This document shows positions 53,701 to 64,000 of a stretch of 64,000 bases of DNA, piece by piece. The notes beneath the pieces are model-generated. The model saw only the letters and a program-made list of their open reading frames with translations, made no database searches and was not told where the DNA came from. Each line of letters starts with the position of its first letter. Positions within the stretch are counted from its first letter, which is position 1. Origin of the DNA: Asterias rubens (lineage: Eukaryota; Echinodermata; Asteroidea; Forcipulatida; Asteriidae); the NCBI RefSeq assembly GCF_902459465.1, contig NC_047077.1, positions 4,867,112 through 4,931,111 on the forward strand, written 5' to 3'. The position numbers and the translations under genes were made by a program.

Positions 53701-56700
53701 TGCTGCCCTCTGCTGCCCTCTGCTGCCCTGTCCTCGACACAATATGACAACTGCACTACATTAGCTTAAAATTGTTTTTTATTCAGTTCAGATAGGACTG
53801 TGAATTCTCAAGCTCTTAATTTTGTTCTTCTTGTTTGCGCTGAGAAACTTATTTAAAAAAATAAAACAGTTTATGAAGTTGTGGTAGACCCTGATGACAC
53901 ATCTGCGAAGTTCACAATGAAGAATCTTTAGGGGGGGGGGGGGGATTACACCAAGACTCCATCTTAGCACCAAATGAAATTCTTTGTGTAATAAATGCAT
54001 TCAGTTCAAACTGCATATTGTTTCTTGTTTCATTTCAGCACCTAATCCTTGCTTGGAAACCCCAAGCTTATGCACGACGGAGATTGGGAAGTATTGCGTT
54101 CCAGATGATAGCGTAGCTGGTTACGCTTGCCAGTGTAGGGACTATGATGGCTTTATTGCAAACAGTGATGGTTCATGCACAGGTGAGTAGGATTTCGAAT
54201 ATAGGTATTTTTTTACTTGGACCCAATTTTAAAAGAAAAACTGTGAGTAGCTTACGAATTGGTTTTTGGGCTCAGTTTCTTAAATGCCGCTTACCATAAG
54301 CAAAGCGAAAATCACTAACTGACAACAAGGCAGGGTCCAATATTAAAAGAAACATCTGAGCCGAGATTTATAACAATGGAAACTTTTATAGTGCCGGTGT
54401 CCGGCACAAGCAGCGCTCATGGCGCTGCTCTACAAAAAACAACCAACAAGCAATGAATTATTTTATTTATTTATATTTTGTTTTAGAAACGCCGACCTTA
54501 AAGATTGGTGGGGTAACAATAAACTTGCCATTCACCTCTGGACTGACAAACCAACAGAGCAGTGCATTTAAAGAGATGGCTTCCAAGTTTATTACAGAGG
54601 TAAAATATTCTTTTTATTTTGTCAGCGTCTTGTTAAAACAATACATTTTGTTATGTTCTGAAACAGTTTTTAAACAGTCTGATTTCGCTTCGGAAACACG
54701 ACCATACAAAAAATACTATCCATTAATATCTGTACTGTCTATCAGAAAACATTGATATTTGTAAATTGACTTTTATTGATTTTGGGGTTGAACAAAGAAT
54801 TGACTAGAGTGGGATTCGAACCAACGACCTCCGGATTAACGTGCCGGCGCTCTACCAACTGAGCTATCTAGCCCTATATTGGCGGTGTCCCTATTTTGTC
54901 AATATCTTTGTTCGGGGTGCCAGTCAGAAGCCATACAACCGTTGACTTTTATTGATGACAAATTATTAATGGCGAGTAAAAAAAATTGTCGTTAGGCTGA
55001 AAATAATATTGCATGGGTAATGAAAAGAAAAGGAGTTTAAACACCAAAGTGACCCTAAGAAACATGAATTTCTTCTCTCAGATGACCCGTCTATTCGGTA
55101 GCAAAGAAGCAACAAGATCCTTTTTGTCCTTGAGCGTCCTCAGCTTCTCAGAGGGTAGTGTAGTCGCTGAAATGTCAGCATCATTCCCCAGTGGTTCAAC
55201 TCTACCAAGAATAACAGATATCATGGATGCATTGGCAGAGGGTACAATTTCAGATGGTTCCACCGACTACCCCATTGACTCATCAGCTCTTGTAGTTGAA
55301 GGTAAAAACCAATTGTTTCCAATAATTTGCTGATTTTTAAAGAGGGTAACCTTCCATTTTCAAAAAGATAAAGTCCCTGTTTAAATGGATAATTTGCAAG
55401 TCTCCAGCCTCGGGGTAAAATTAAGTAAAATGTCACTGTGTCTGATACTCCTCAAGTGCAATTCTTGTCAAAAATATAATTGTTTGATGGTGTCATGTTT
55501 CAAATATTAAAGACTTAAATTGGGTCTTTCAGTACACGTCCAGCCACAACTTTTAAGGCGTCTTCCATACAGTTTGCAACCAACTGCTGCTTCTAATCAA
55601 ACTTTATTTTAAAGTTGTCATATTTCTCCCTACCTCATAATTGTCAGTATGTTTGTGCCCCTTTGTGATTTGCCTCATGATGATTCTGTCATCTTCCTTG
55701 GGCGAACTTCTTTCCAATTGTGCAGAAGATTTGTATTCCTGATTGTGAAATTGAAAGCTACTTTCTGTTTACATTGGTCGCAGGCACTGGTGGCGCTGAC
55801 ACCACCATACCCGTCATCAGTGGCTGTCCCTCTGGGGCCTCAGGTGTACTGTCAACACAAGGAGCTATTGTATCATGGGTTGAGCCCACTGCAACGGATA
55901 ACGATGGACAAGTAGTAGATGTCTCCAGATCTCATGCTCCATCTACTGCCTTCAGCGTTGGAAGCACAACTGTTACCTACGTGTTCACTGACACGGCTGG
56001 AAACGAGGCCATCTGCTCCTTTGATGTTGATGTGACACCAGGTAATATGTAACCCTTTAAGGGGAGACTTCTCTTGAGTTGGTACTCCCGATCATACATC
56101 AGGGTAGCCATTTGTCAGCCACCTTATTGTTGGTCAATGAATTTATATCTTTGAAGATTTCACTCCTTATTTTCTCCCATGTATAACCTTTCAAGCCTGG
56201 TGCAAAATAAAATTTGAATGCAGCTGGCTTTGTTCTTAAGAGATGTAATAAGTGGTTGAAATGGCTGGGATTATTATATTTGCATTTTAACGCCCATTTT
56301 TAACATCCAATTTGAACATCTTGCAGTCAATATGTCTGGTTCGAAACAAGGTCAAATTGGGGTCATTGCATCTTTAATAAAGTATGGTGTGCTCTTTCCA
56401 TAGAGTTCTAAATTAGAACTAGAGGGCGCACTGGCCTATATACGCGACACGGCATGCGTGCAGGCAGCCATTTTTCTTAGTTGACAAAACAGGCATCCCA
56501 CAGTGTGTGTTTGTGCGACCATTTTGTAAGTTGACACAATAGCATCACGTATAGCGTTCAATAAACGTTTTTAACGAAAGCGTACATAATGGCGCGCTTG
56601 TCTCCTTGTGGTCCAGTCTTGTTTTTGCAAGCAACATCACCAGTGCGCCATATAGTTCTTATATATTACTCTATGGCTCTTTCATAAGTCCTACAATTTG

Positions 56701-59700
56701 TCAAAATAAAACTTTTGTGATAATAATCTATCAGTAAAAACTTACAATGGAATTTGTTTCAAGAAATATTGAAATTTAAATTTTTTAATATTTATTTCAA
56801 AGTTTTGTTGTCCATATTTTCTTTCCGTACTGCCTGTAGAGCTGAAAATGTGAAGGCTATATGAGTTTTTAAAGTGTGCCTTTGTTATTATTATTATTAT
56901 TTTTATTATTATTATTTATTCAGCCATTTCGACAATACATGTCAATATAAAAGATATTTCCAGATGGGCTAGGAGAACAGCACTCACAATTCGAATTCTT
57001 CTTTAAATCAGGCTGTGTGGATTTGAACATCTAATAAAATATCTTTAAATCCATGATATGTGTTTTCTTTGTCAGTAATCACTCCAATCTTATAATTTAG
57101 ATACTGTTTGGGCAGATCTATTGCGATTTCCTTACATTCATTGTTACATCGATGTATTTTTGCTCATCTATTTACATATCTGGTGATGTAGACTACATCA
57201 GCCCTTTCTTTACCTTCTGCCCGACTGAAATCACAACCTACGCTGAGAACGGTGGGACGACTGCAACTGTAGACTGGACGTTACCGACGGTCACAGACAA
57301 CTCTGGGGTCACCCCTGAGGTCACCTCGACCTATGAACCGAATTCAGTCTTCAACGTGGGCAACACCTTTGTAACATATACTGCTAGTGATGAGTCAGGC
57401 AACGGGGCTTCTTGTTTCTTCGTCGTCAGCGTAATCGGTTAGATTGATTTTAAACTATCTCAGCTCAACTATTGAATGAGTACTGTATCCAAAAGGATTC
57501 TCAAAATTTAATTAGGAGACTAGTTAGATACTAGGCCTTATGCCCAGTCTGAAGGTCAAAGTTCAAGTTGGATAAGACTTTGATATTATTATTGAGGAAT
57601 GTACAGATGACTTGCGCAGTTGGCTGAAATTACGGCTGGGTCTTTTCTATATTTACTATCAACAAGAAATGAGGCAGCACCTGATGATGATGGTTTTATT
57701 TTTCTGTCAGAGTGTTCATTAACGATCTCCAGCTGCTCAAATGGAGGAACATTAGATCCTGACTTCTGTGAATGTGTCTGTCCAGAGGATTACACTGGAG
57801 AAACCTGCGAGGGTAAGAATGATGATCTAATCTGTGGAGTAAAAACTGTTCATATAAACTTTAAAGCTGATATGGGGGCAGAGGGTGGTTTACATCCGCA
57901 ATGTATCTATACTTAAACACTTTCCTCTTGTACATAAGTACCCCCCTAAAGTCCCCTAGAGAATTTGTGATGTCTAAATGTCTTGATTTACTGGTAGTTT
58001 TCTGTAGAGCGAATACTACATTTTCATTGTTCCCTATGCCGACTGGCATACTGCGAATAGTTTTACACAACACAGCACCCTCTGCTACCCTCTGCTGCCC
58101 TCTGCTGCCCTCTGCTGCCCTCTGCTGCCCTCTGCTGCCCTCTGCTGCCCTCTGCTGCCCTCTGCTGCCCTCTGCTGCCCTCTGCTGCCCTGTCCTCGAC
58201 ACAATATGACAACTGCACTACATTAGCTTAAAATTGTTTTTTATTCAGTTCAGATAGGACTGTGAATTCTCAAGCTCTTAATTTTGTTCTTCTTGTTTGC
58301 GCTGAGAAACTTATTTAAAAAATAAAACAGTTTATGAAGTTGTGGTAGACCCTGTCGACACATCTGCGGAGTTCACAATGAAGAATCTTTAGGGGGGGGG
58401 GGGATTACACCAAGACTCCATCTAAGCACCAAATGAAATTCTTTGTGTAATAAATGCATTCAGTTCAAACTGCATATTGTTTCTTATATCATTTCAGCAC
58501 TTAATCCTTGCTTGGAAACCCCAAGCTTATGCACAACTGAGATTGGGAAGTATTGCGTTCCAGATGATAGCGTAGTTGGTTATGCTTGCCAGTGTAGAGA
58601 CTATGATGGCTTTATTGCAAACAGTGATGGTTCATGCACAGGTGAGTAGGATTTCGAATATAGGTATTTTTTTACTTGGACCCAATTTTAAAAGAAAAAC
58701 TGTGAGTAGCTTACGAATTGGTTTTTGGGCTCAGTTTCTTAAATGCCGCTTACCATAAGCAAAGCGAAAATCACTAACTGACAACAAGGCAGGGTCCAAT
58801 ATTAAAAGAAACATCTGAGCCGAGATTTATAACAATGGAAACTTTTATAGTGCCAGTGTCCGGCACAAGCAGCGCTCATGGCGCTGCTCTACAAAAAACA
58901 ACCAACAAGCAATGAATTATTTTATTTATTTATATTTTGTTTTAGAAACGCCGACCTTAAAGATTGGTGGGGTAACAATAAACTTGCCATTCACCTCTGG
59001 ACTGACAAACCAACAGAGCAGTGCATTTAAAGAGATGGCTTCCAAGTTTATTACAGAGGTAAAATATTCTTCTTTTTTTGTCAGGGTCTTGTTTTATTAT
59101 GTTCTGTAACAGTTTTTAAACAGTCTAATTTTGCTTCAGAAACACGACCATACAAAAAAATACTAGTCATTAATATCTGTACTGTCTATCAGAAAACATT
59201 GATATTTGTAAATTGACTTTTATTGATTTTGGGGTTGAACAAAGAATTGACTAGAGTGGGATTCGAACCAACGACCTCCGGATTAACGTGCCGGCGCTCT
59301 ACCAACTGAGCTATCTAGCCCTATATTGGCGGTGTCCCTATTTTGTCAATATCTTTGTTCGGGGTGCCAGTCAGAAGCCATATAACCGTTGACTTTCATT
59401 GATGACAAATTATTAATGGCGAGTAAAAAAATTTTCGTTAGGCTGAAAATAATATTGCATGGGTAATGAAAAGAAAAGGAGTTTAAACACCAAAGTGACC
59501 CTAAGAAACATGAATTTCTTCTCTCAGATGACCCGTCTATTCGGTAGCAAAGAAGCAACAAGATCCTTTTTGTCCTTGAGCGTCCTCAGCTTCTCAGAGG
59601 GCAGTGTAGTCGCTGAAATGTCAGCATCATTCCCCAGTGGTTCAACTCTACCAAGAATAACAGATATCATGGATGCATTGGCAGAGGGTACAATTTCAGA

Positions 59701-62700
59701 TGGTTCAACCGACTACCCCATTGACTCATCAGCTCTTGTAGTTGAAGGTAAAAACCAATTGTTTCCAATAATTTGCTGATTTTTAAAAGAGGGTAACCTT
59801 CCATTTTCAAAAAGATAAAGTCCCTGTTTAAATGGATAATTTGCAAGTCTCCAGCCTCGGCGTAAAATTAAGTAAAATGTCACTATGTCTGATACCCCTC
59901 AAGTGCAATTCTTGTCAAAAATATAATTGTTTGATGGTGTCATGTTTCAAATATTAAAGACTTAAATTGGGTCTTTCAGTACACGTCCAGCCACAACTTT
60001 TAAGGCGTCTTCCATACAGTTTGCAACCAACTGCTGCTTCTAATCAAACTTTATTTTAAAGTTGTCATATTTCTCCCTACCTCATAATTGTCAGTATGTT
60101 TGTGCCCCTTTGTGATTTGCCTCATGATGATTCTGTCATCTTCCTTGGGCGAACTTCTTTCCAATTGTGCAGAAGGTTTGTTTTCTTGTTTGTGAAATTG
60201 AAAGCTATTTTCTGTGTACATTGGTCACAGGCACTGGTGGCGCTGACACCACCATACCCGTCATCAGTGGCTGTCCCTCTGGGGCCTCAGGTGTACTGTC
60301 AACACAAGGAGCTATTGTATCATGGGTTGAGCCCACTGCAACGGATAACGATGGACAAGTAGTAGATGTCTCCAGATCTCATGCTCCATCTACTGCCTTC
60401 AGCGCTGGAAGCACAACTGTCACCTACGTGTTCACTGACACAGCTGGAAACGAGGCCATCTGCTCCTTTGATGTTGATGTGACACCAGGTAATATGTAAC
60501 CCTATAAGGGGAGACTTCTCTTGAGTTGGTACTCCCGATCAGGGTAGTCATTTGTCAGCCACCTTATTGTTGGTCAATGAATATTTTTTTGAAGATTTCA
60601 CTCCTTAAATTCTCCCATATATAGCCTTTCAAGCCTGGTGCAAAATAAAATTTGAATGCAGCTGGCTTTGTTCTCAAGAGACGTATTAAGTGGTTGAAAT
60701 GGCTGGGATTATTATATTTGCATTTTAACGCCCCTTTTTAACGTCCAATTTGCACATCTTCCAGTCAATATGCCTGGTTCGAAACAAGGTCAAAATGGGG
60801 TCATTGCATCTTGAATAAAGTATGGTGTGCTCTTTCCATAGAGTTATATTTTAGAAGTAGAGGGCGCACTGGCCTATATACATGTACATGACCCAGCATG
60901 GTTGCAGGCAGCCATTTTCTAAGGTAACAAAACAGGCATCCCACAGTGTGTGTTTGTGCGGCCATTTTGTAAGTTGACACAATAGCATCGCGTATAAAGT
61001 TCAATAAACACAAACTCCAACATGAATTTCGTTTTTAACGCGCGTACATAATGGCGCGCGTGTCTCCTTGTGGTCCCGTCTTGTTTGTGCAAGCAACATC
61101 ACCAGTGCGCCATCTAGTTCTTATATATTACTCTATGGCTCTTTCATAAGTCCTAAAATTTGTCAAAATAAAACTTTTATGATAATAATCTATCAGTAAA
61201 AAATTACAATGAAATTTGTTTCAAGAAGTATTGAAATTTAAATTTTTTAATATTTATTTCAAAGTTTTGTTGTCCATATTTTCTTTCTGTACTGCCTGTA
61301 GAGCTGAAAAGGTAAAGGCTATAATTATGAGTTTTTAAAGTGTGCCTTTGTTATTATTATTATTATTATTTTTATTATTATTATTTATTCAGCCATTTCG
61401 AAAATACATGTCAATATAAAAGATATTTCCAGATGGGCTAGGAGAACAGCACTCACAATTCGAATTCTACTTTAAATCAGGCTGTGTGGATTTGAACATC
61501 TAATAAAATATCTTTAAATCCATGATCTGTGTTTTCTTTGTCAGTAATCACTCCAATCTTATAATTTAGATACTGTTTGGGCAGAACTATTGCGATTTCC
61601 TTACATTCATTGTTACATCGATGTATTTTTGCTCATCTATTTACATATCTGGTGATGTAGACTACATCAGCCCTTTCTTTACCTTCTGCCCGACTGAAAT
61701 CACAACCTACGCTGAGAACGGTGGGACGACTGCAACTGTAGACTGGACGTTACCGACGGTCACAGACAACTCTGGGGTCACCCCTGAGGTCACCTCGACC
61801 TATGAACCGAATTCAGTCTTCAACGTGGGCAACACCTTTGTAACATATACTGCTAGTGATGAGTCAGGCAACGGGGCTTCTTGTTTCTTCGTCGTCAGCG
61901 TAATCGGTTAGATTGATTTTAAACTATCTCAGCTCAACTATTGAATGAGTACTGTATCCAAAAGGATTCTCAAAATTTAATTAAGAGACTAGTTAGATAC
62001 TAGGCCTTATGCCCAGTCTGAAGGTCAAAGTTCAAGTTGGATAAGACTTTGATATTATTATTGAGGAATGTACAGATGACTTGCGCAGTTGGCTGAAATT
62101 ACGGCTGGGTCTTTTCTATATTTACTGTCAACAAGACATGAGGCAGCACCTGATGATAATTTTTCTTTTATTTTCAGAGTGTTCATTAACAATCTCCAGC
62201 TGCTCAAATGGAGGAACATTGGATCCTGACTTCTGTGAATGTGTCTGTCCAGAGGATTACACTGGAGAAACCTGCGAGGGTAAGAATGATGATCTAATCT
62301 GTGGAGTAATAACTGTTCATATAAACTTCAAAGCTGATATGGGGGCAGAGGGTGGTTTACATCCTCAATGTTTCTATACTTGTACATAAGTACCCCACTA
62401 AAGTCCCCTAGAGAATATGTGATGTCTAAATTTCTTGATTTATTTTTCAGTAGAGTGTACACTACATTTTCATTGTTCCCTATGCCGACTGGCATACTAA
62501 GAATAGTTTTACACAACACAGCGCCCTCTGCTGCCCTCTGCTGCCCTGTCCTCGACACAATATGACAACTGCACTACATTAGCTTAAATTGCTTTTTATT
62601 CAGTTCAGATAGGACTGTGAATTCTCAAGCTCTTAATTTTTTTTTATTCTTGTTTGCTTTAAGAAAGATTAAAAAAAAAAAATAAGGTAGATTATGAAGT

Positions 62701-64000
62701 TGTGGTAGACCCTGTCGACACATCTGCGGGGTGGGAATTCCAAGTTCACAATGAAGAATCTTTGGGGGGGGGGGGGAGGGATACACCAAGACTCCATCTA
62801 AGCACCAAATGAAATTCTTTGTGTAATAAATGCATTCAGTTCAAACTGCATATTGTTTCTTGTTTCATTTCAGCACTTAATCCTTGCTTGGAAACCCCAA
62901 GCTTATGCACGACTGAGATTGGGAAGTATTGCGTTCCAGATGATAGCGTAGTTGGTTATGCTTGCCAGTGTAGAGACTATGATGGCTTTATTGCAAACAG
63001 TGATGGTTCATGCACAGGTGAGTAGGATTTCGAATATAGGTATATTTTTACTTGGACCCAATTTTAAAAGAAAAACTGTGAGTAGCTTACGAATTGGTTT
63101 TTGGGCTCAGTTTCTTAAATGCCGCTTACCATAAGCAAAGCGAAAATCACTAACTGACAACAAGGCAGGGTCCAATATTAAAAGAAACATCTGAGCCGAG
63201 ATTTATAACAATGGAAACTTTTATAGTGCCAGTGTCCGACACAAGCAGCGCTCATGGCGCTGCTCTACAAAAAACAACCAACAAGCAATGAAATATTTTA
63301 TTTATTTATATTTTGTTTTAGAAACGCCGACCTTAAAGATTGGTGGGGTAACAATAAACTTGCCATTCACCTCTGGACTGACAAACCAACAGAGCAGTGC
63401 ATTTAAAGAGATGGCTTCCAAGTTTATTACAGAGGTAAAATATTCTTTTTATTTTGTCAGAGTCTTGTTAAAACAATACATTTCGTTATGTTCTGAAACA
63501 GTTTTTAAACAGTCTGATTTCGCTTCGGAAACACGACCATACAAAAAATACTATCCATTAATATCTGTACTGTCTATCAGAAAACATTGATATTTGTAAA
63601 TTGACTTTTATTGATTTTGGGGTTGAACAAAGAATTGACTAGAGTGGGATTCGAACCAACGACCTCCGGATTAACGTGCCGGCGCTCTACCAACTGAGCT
63701 ATCTAGCCCTATATTGGCGGTGTCCCTATTTTGTCAATATCTTTGTTCGGGGTGCCAGTCAGAAGCCATACAACCGTTGACTTTTATTGATGACAAATTA
63801 TTAATGGCGAGTAAAAAAAATTGTCGTTAGGCTGAAAATAATATTGCATGGGTAATGAAAAGAAAAGGAGTTTAAACACCAAAGTGACCCTAAGAAACAT
63901 GAATTTCTTCTCTCAGATGACCCGTCTATTCGGTAGCAAAGAAGCAACAAGATCGTTTTTGTCCTTGAGCGTCCTCAGCTTCTCAGAGGGTAGTGTAGTC
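38776..64000 (+). CDS. Secreted modular protein with tandem HYR-EGF-EGF-SEA-HYR units (3' end outside window)
   Basis: Exon 1 (38776-38851) encodes a signal peptide, MEHPTVIIGTLLLVLMSSTC then HVNAQ, ending in phase 1. After a 5.4 kb intron come five tandem units of six exons each (see the unit entries). All domain exons are phase 1-1 except the SEA domain, split in phase 0. The exons seen sum to 5100 nt (1700 residues) and the frame stays open to the edge. HYR domains (hyalin repeats, an immunoglobulin-like fold) are typical of echinoderm hyalin and other matrix proteins and mediate adhesion; SEA domains occur in mucins and cell-surface proteins and often self-cleave. The product is inferred to be an extracellular matrix, coat or adhesive protein. 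The start at 38776 was chosen for the signal peptide. A membrane anchor, if any, would be beyond the window. Confidence 0.85.
39060..39180. repeat. Family E hairpin repeat in intron 1 of the modular gene
   Basis: TTTGCGGTAACCCCATGTAA is followed by CTCTAAATGAGTTGG and the hairpin GGTTCTGAAAAGAACC at 39124-39139, a perfect six-pair stem with a GAAA loop. On the minus strand it reads GGTTCTTTTCAGAACC. Confidence 0.55.
39690..39830. mobile_element. Decayed MITE related to the element at 28670-28869
   Basis: Contains TTGACGTCACAAAGTATTCG on one side and ATGACGTCAAAATTAATTTG plus CATTCGCCTTCGCAGG on the other, in the arrangement of the intact copy. Confidence 0.4.
40980..41150 (-). pseudogene. 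LINE reverse-transcriptase ORF, C-terminal remnant
   Basis: The minus strand reads LRKFWFTQRVVNYWNILPRK followed by AIEASSVNIFRGHVDKFLK. This matches the usual C-terminus of CR1/Jockey-type LINE ORF2 proteins (RVVNxWNxLPxxVVxAxSxNxFKxxLD). The upstream polymerase is missing. Confidence 0.65.
41577..41732. mobile_element. Inverted-repeat MITE, 156 bp, GC-rich core
   Basis: GGGAAGAAAAGGGTAGCGAC and the reverse complement of its end (CACTACTCTTTTATTCCC) flank arms with TTCTTCAATT and AATTGAAGAA. The core has GGCAGGGTCGGCGGCCG. Confidence 0.6.
42185..42254. repeat. 70-bp palindrome
   Basis: TAGCCCCAGTTGTGACTTGT and GTGGCCAA pair with TTGGCCACACAAGTGGGGCT at the right, with a 7-nt asymmetry, around a centre at AGCTGAGGATTCAGCT. 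Confidence 0.5.
43390..44250 (+). repeat. Diverged 5' intron part of repeat unit 1, with a MITE insertion
   Basis: 43390-43830 is recognisably homologous to the intron before unit 2 (about 48110-48380): AACAGCACTCACAATT, then TTTGAACA(C/T)CTAA and TCTTCGTCAGTA-type words in the same order, but with many more differences. A full family D MITE (43835-44210) lies between this segment and the first HYR exon and has no counterpart in units 2-5. Confidence 0.65.
43835..44210. mobile_element. TTAA-flanked MITE, family D, upstream of the first HYR exon
   Basis: TTAAAGCCACTTTCGGAACA on the left and GAAAGTGTCCAATGGCTTTAA-type end on the right, with TTAA at 43835-43838 and 44207-44210. It includes a 17-A run near the left end. 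Confidence 0.7.
44251..47279 (+). repeat. Unit 1 of the modular gene (HYR-EGF-EGF-SEA-HYR)
   Basis: Exons: HYR-A 44251-44499, EGF-a 44728-44829, EGF-b 45451-45594, SEA part 1 45899-46011, SEA part 2 46320-46539, HYR-B 47022-47279 (362 residues). HYR-A shows the hallmark VTYTASDESGNVASC; HYR-B has VTYVFTDTAGNEAIC. EGF-a has six Cys ending VCPEDYTGETCE; EGF-b has six Cys with GYACQCRDYDG. SEA has EGSVVAEMSASFPSG. This is the most diverged unit (HYR-A differs at several residues, for example DDSGVPPQ against DNSGVTPE). It lacks the SINE of the other units and has the only consensus-like donor (GTAAGA) after HYR-A. Confidence 0.88.
45337..45354. repeat. Poly-G run in the EGF intron, present in every unit
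   Basis: A run of about 10-15 G lies before each EGF-b exon, after GAATCTTTA or GAATCTTT (near 45338, 49549, 53931, 58391 and 62764). Length varies between units, as expected for slippage. Confidence 0.7.
48436..51654 (+). repeat. Unit 2 of the modular gene
   Basis: Exons: HYR-A 48436-48681, EGF-a 48954-49055, EGF-b 49654-49797, SEA part 1 50102-50214, SEA part 2 50694-50913, HYR-B 51397-51654 (1083 nt, 361 residues). HYR-A is followed by the donor GTTAGA, which unspliced would read straight into a stop (VIG then TAG). EGF-b has APNPC and SVAGYA, a variant shared only with unit 3. The SINE insertion lies between the two SEA exons (50394-50554). Confidence 0.88.
50394..50554 (-). mobile_element. 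tRNA-Asn-like SINE in unit 2 (SEA intron)
   Basis: 161 bp flanked by TTGACTTTTATTGAT at 50379-50393 and 50555-50569 (15-bp target-site duplication). The minus-strand tRNA-like core begins GGCTAGATAGCTCAGTTGGT. This copy has extra substitutions in the T arm (TTCTAACC on the plus strand where units 3-5 have TTCGAACC). Confidence 0.8.
52815..56041 (+). repeat. Unit 3 of the modular gene
   Basis: Exons: HYR-A 52815-53060, EGF-a 53334-53435, EGF-b 54039-54182, SEA part 1 54487-54599, SEA part 2 55082-55301, HYR-B 55784-56041. Almost identical to unit 2 in exons and introns (AFSVG in HYR-B, APNPC in EGF-b). One visible residue change in HYR-A: SCVFVVS instead of SCFFVVS. Same GTTAGA donor after HYR-A. 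SINE at 54781-54941. Confidence 0.88.
54781..54941 (-). mobile_element. tRNA-Asn-like SINE in unit 3 (SEA intron)
   Basis: Flanked by the 15-bp duplication TTGACTTTTATTGAT (54766-54780, 54942-54956). The minus strand of 54802-54873 folds as a tRNA: a seven-pair acceptor stem (GGCTAGA with TCTAGTC), D arm GCTCAGTTGGTAGAGC, anticodon loop ACGTTAA (GTT, Asn-like; one mismatched stem pair) and T arm with GGTTCGAATCC. About 70 bp of extra sequence precedes the tRNA part and a short tail follows it. It is a SINE and not a tRNA gene: it sits in a repeated intron and is flanked by target duplications. Confidence 0.82.
58078..58194. repeat. 10-bp minisatellite in the EGF intron (11 copies in unit 4)
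   Basis: TCTGCTGCCC is repeated 11 times (the first copy has an A). The same position has 2 copies in unit 1 (about 45098-45118), 4 in unit 2 (about 49308-49348), 4 in unit 3 (about 53688-53728) and 2 in unit 5 (about 62525-62545). Confidence 0.85.
59228..59388 (-). mobile_element. tRNA-Asn-like SINE in unit 4 (SEA intron)
   Basis: Same element and insertion point as in unit 3. Flanks are TTGACTTTTATTGAT at 59213-59227 and TTGACTTTCATTGAT at 59389-59403 (one change). Confidence 0.8.
61661..64000 (+). repeat. Unit 5 of the modular gene (cut by window end)
   Basis: Exons: HYR-A 61661-61906, EGF-a 62178-62279, EGF-b 62874-63017, SEA part 1 63322-63434, SEA part 2 from 63917 to the edge. The last bases encode the G-S-V-V of the SEA cleavage motif. 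EGF-b is the ALNPC/SVVGYA variant. GTTAGA donor after HYR-A as in units 2-4. SINE at 63616-63776. Whether further units follow cannot be seen. Confidence 0.87.
63616..63776 (-). mobile_element. tRNA-Asn-like SINE in unit 5 (SEA intron)
   Basis: Same element and insertion point. Flanking duplications at 63601-63615 and 63777-63791 are identical. Confidence 0.8.

Larger units (their letters stand above)
57192..60488 (+). repeat. Unit 4 of the modular gene
   Basis: Exons: HYR-A 57192-57437, EGF-a 57711-57812, EGF-b 58498-58641, SEA part 1 58946-59058, SEA part 2 59528-59747, HYR-B 60231-60488. EGF-b has the ALNPC/SVVGYA variant of units 1 and 5, and HYR-B has AFSAG. The EGF-a to EGF-b intron contains the longest minisatellite (11 copies of a 10-bp word). 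The intron after HYR-B resembles that of unit 1 more than those of units 2 and 3. SINE at 59228-59388. Confidence 0.88.

Overview
The window is animal nuclear DNA. Genes are split by GT-AG introns, coding density is low, and the non-coding part is packed with short TTAA-flanked inverted-repeat elements and tRNA-derived SINEs. Proteins rich in hyalin-repeat (HYR) domains together with these repeats suggest an echinoderm, most likely a sea star. That placement is an inference from general pattern; no database search was possible.

Layout. (1) 1-2865: repeats, including a 2.2 kb foldback element. (2) 3356-13013 (+): a complete nine-exon gene for a sorting nexin of the SNX19 type (N-terminal hydrophobic region, PXA, PX, nexin C). 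The nine exons sum to exactly 1260 codons in one frame. (3) 13014-23430: gene-poor, with SINEs, inverted-repeat elements, a broken retrotransposon gag fragment (minus strand) and a small reverse-transcriptase remnant. (4) 23431-34515 (+): a complete ten-exon organic anion transporter gene (OATP/SLCO, closest in type to SLCO4). The exons sum to 712 codons, with the OATP tryptophan signature and the cysteine-rich Kazal-like loop. (5) 34516-38775: repeats, including an inverted-repeat element with an internal ~120 bp satellite array. (6) 38776 to the right edge (+): a large gene for a secreted modular protein. A signal-peptide exon and a 5.4 kb first intron are followed by at least five tandem genomic units of ~4.2-4.5 kb. 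Each unit has six exons encoding HYR, EGF, EGF, SEA (two exons) and HYR. The gene is cut by the window end inside the fifth SEA domain.

The modular gene is the most unusual item. Introns as well as exons are nearly identical between units, so whole genomic units were duplicated recently. Units 2-5 share a SINE that unit 1 lacks. Every SEA domain keeps a GSVV-type self-cleavage motif, so the protein may be a chain held together partly by non-covalent SEA joints. The three genes show no operon-like link; SNX19 (membrane traffic), the transporter (uptake of organic anions) and the matrix protein (extracellular) are simply neighbours.
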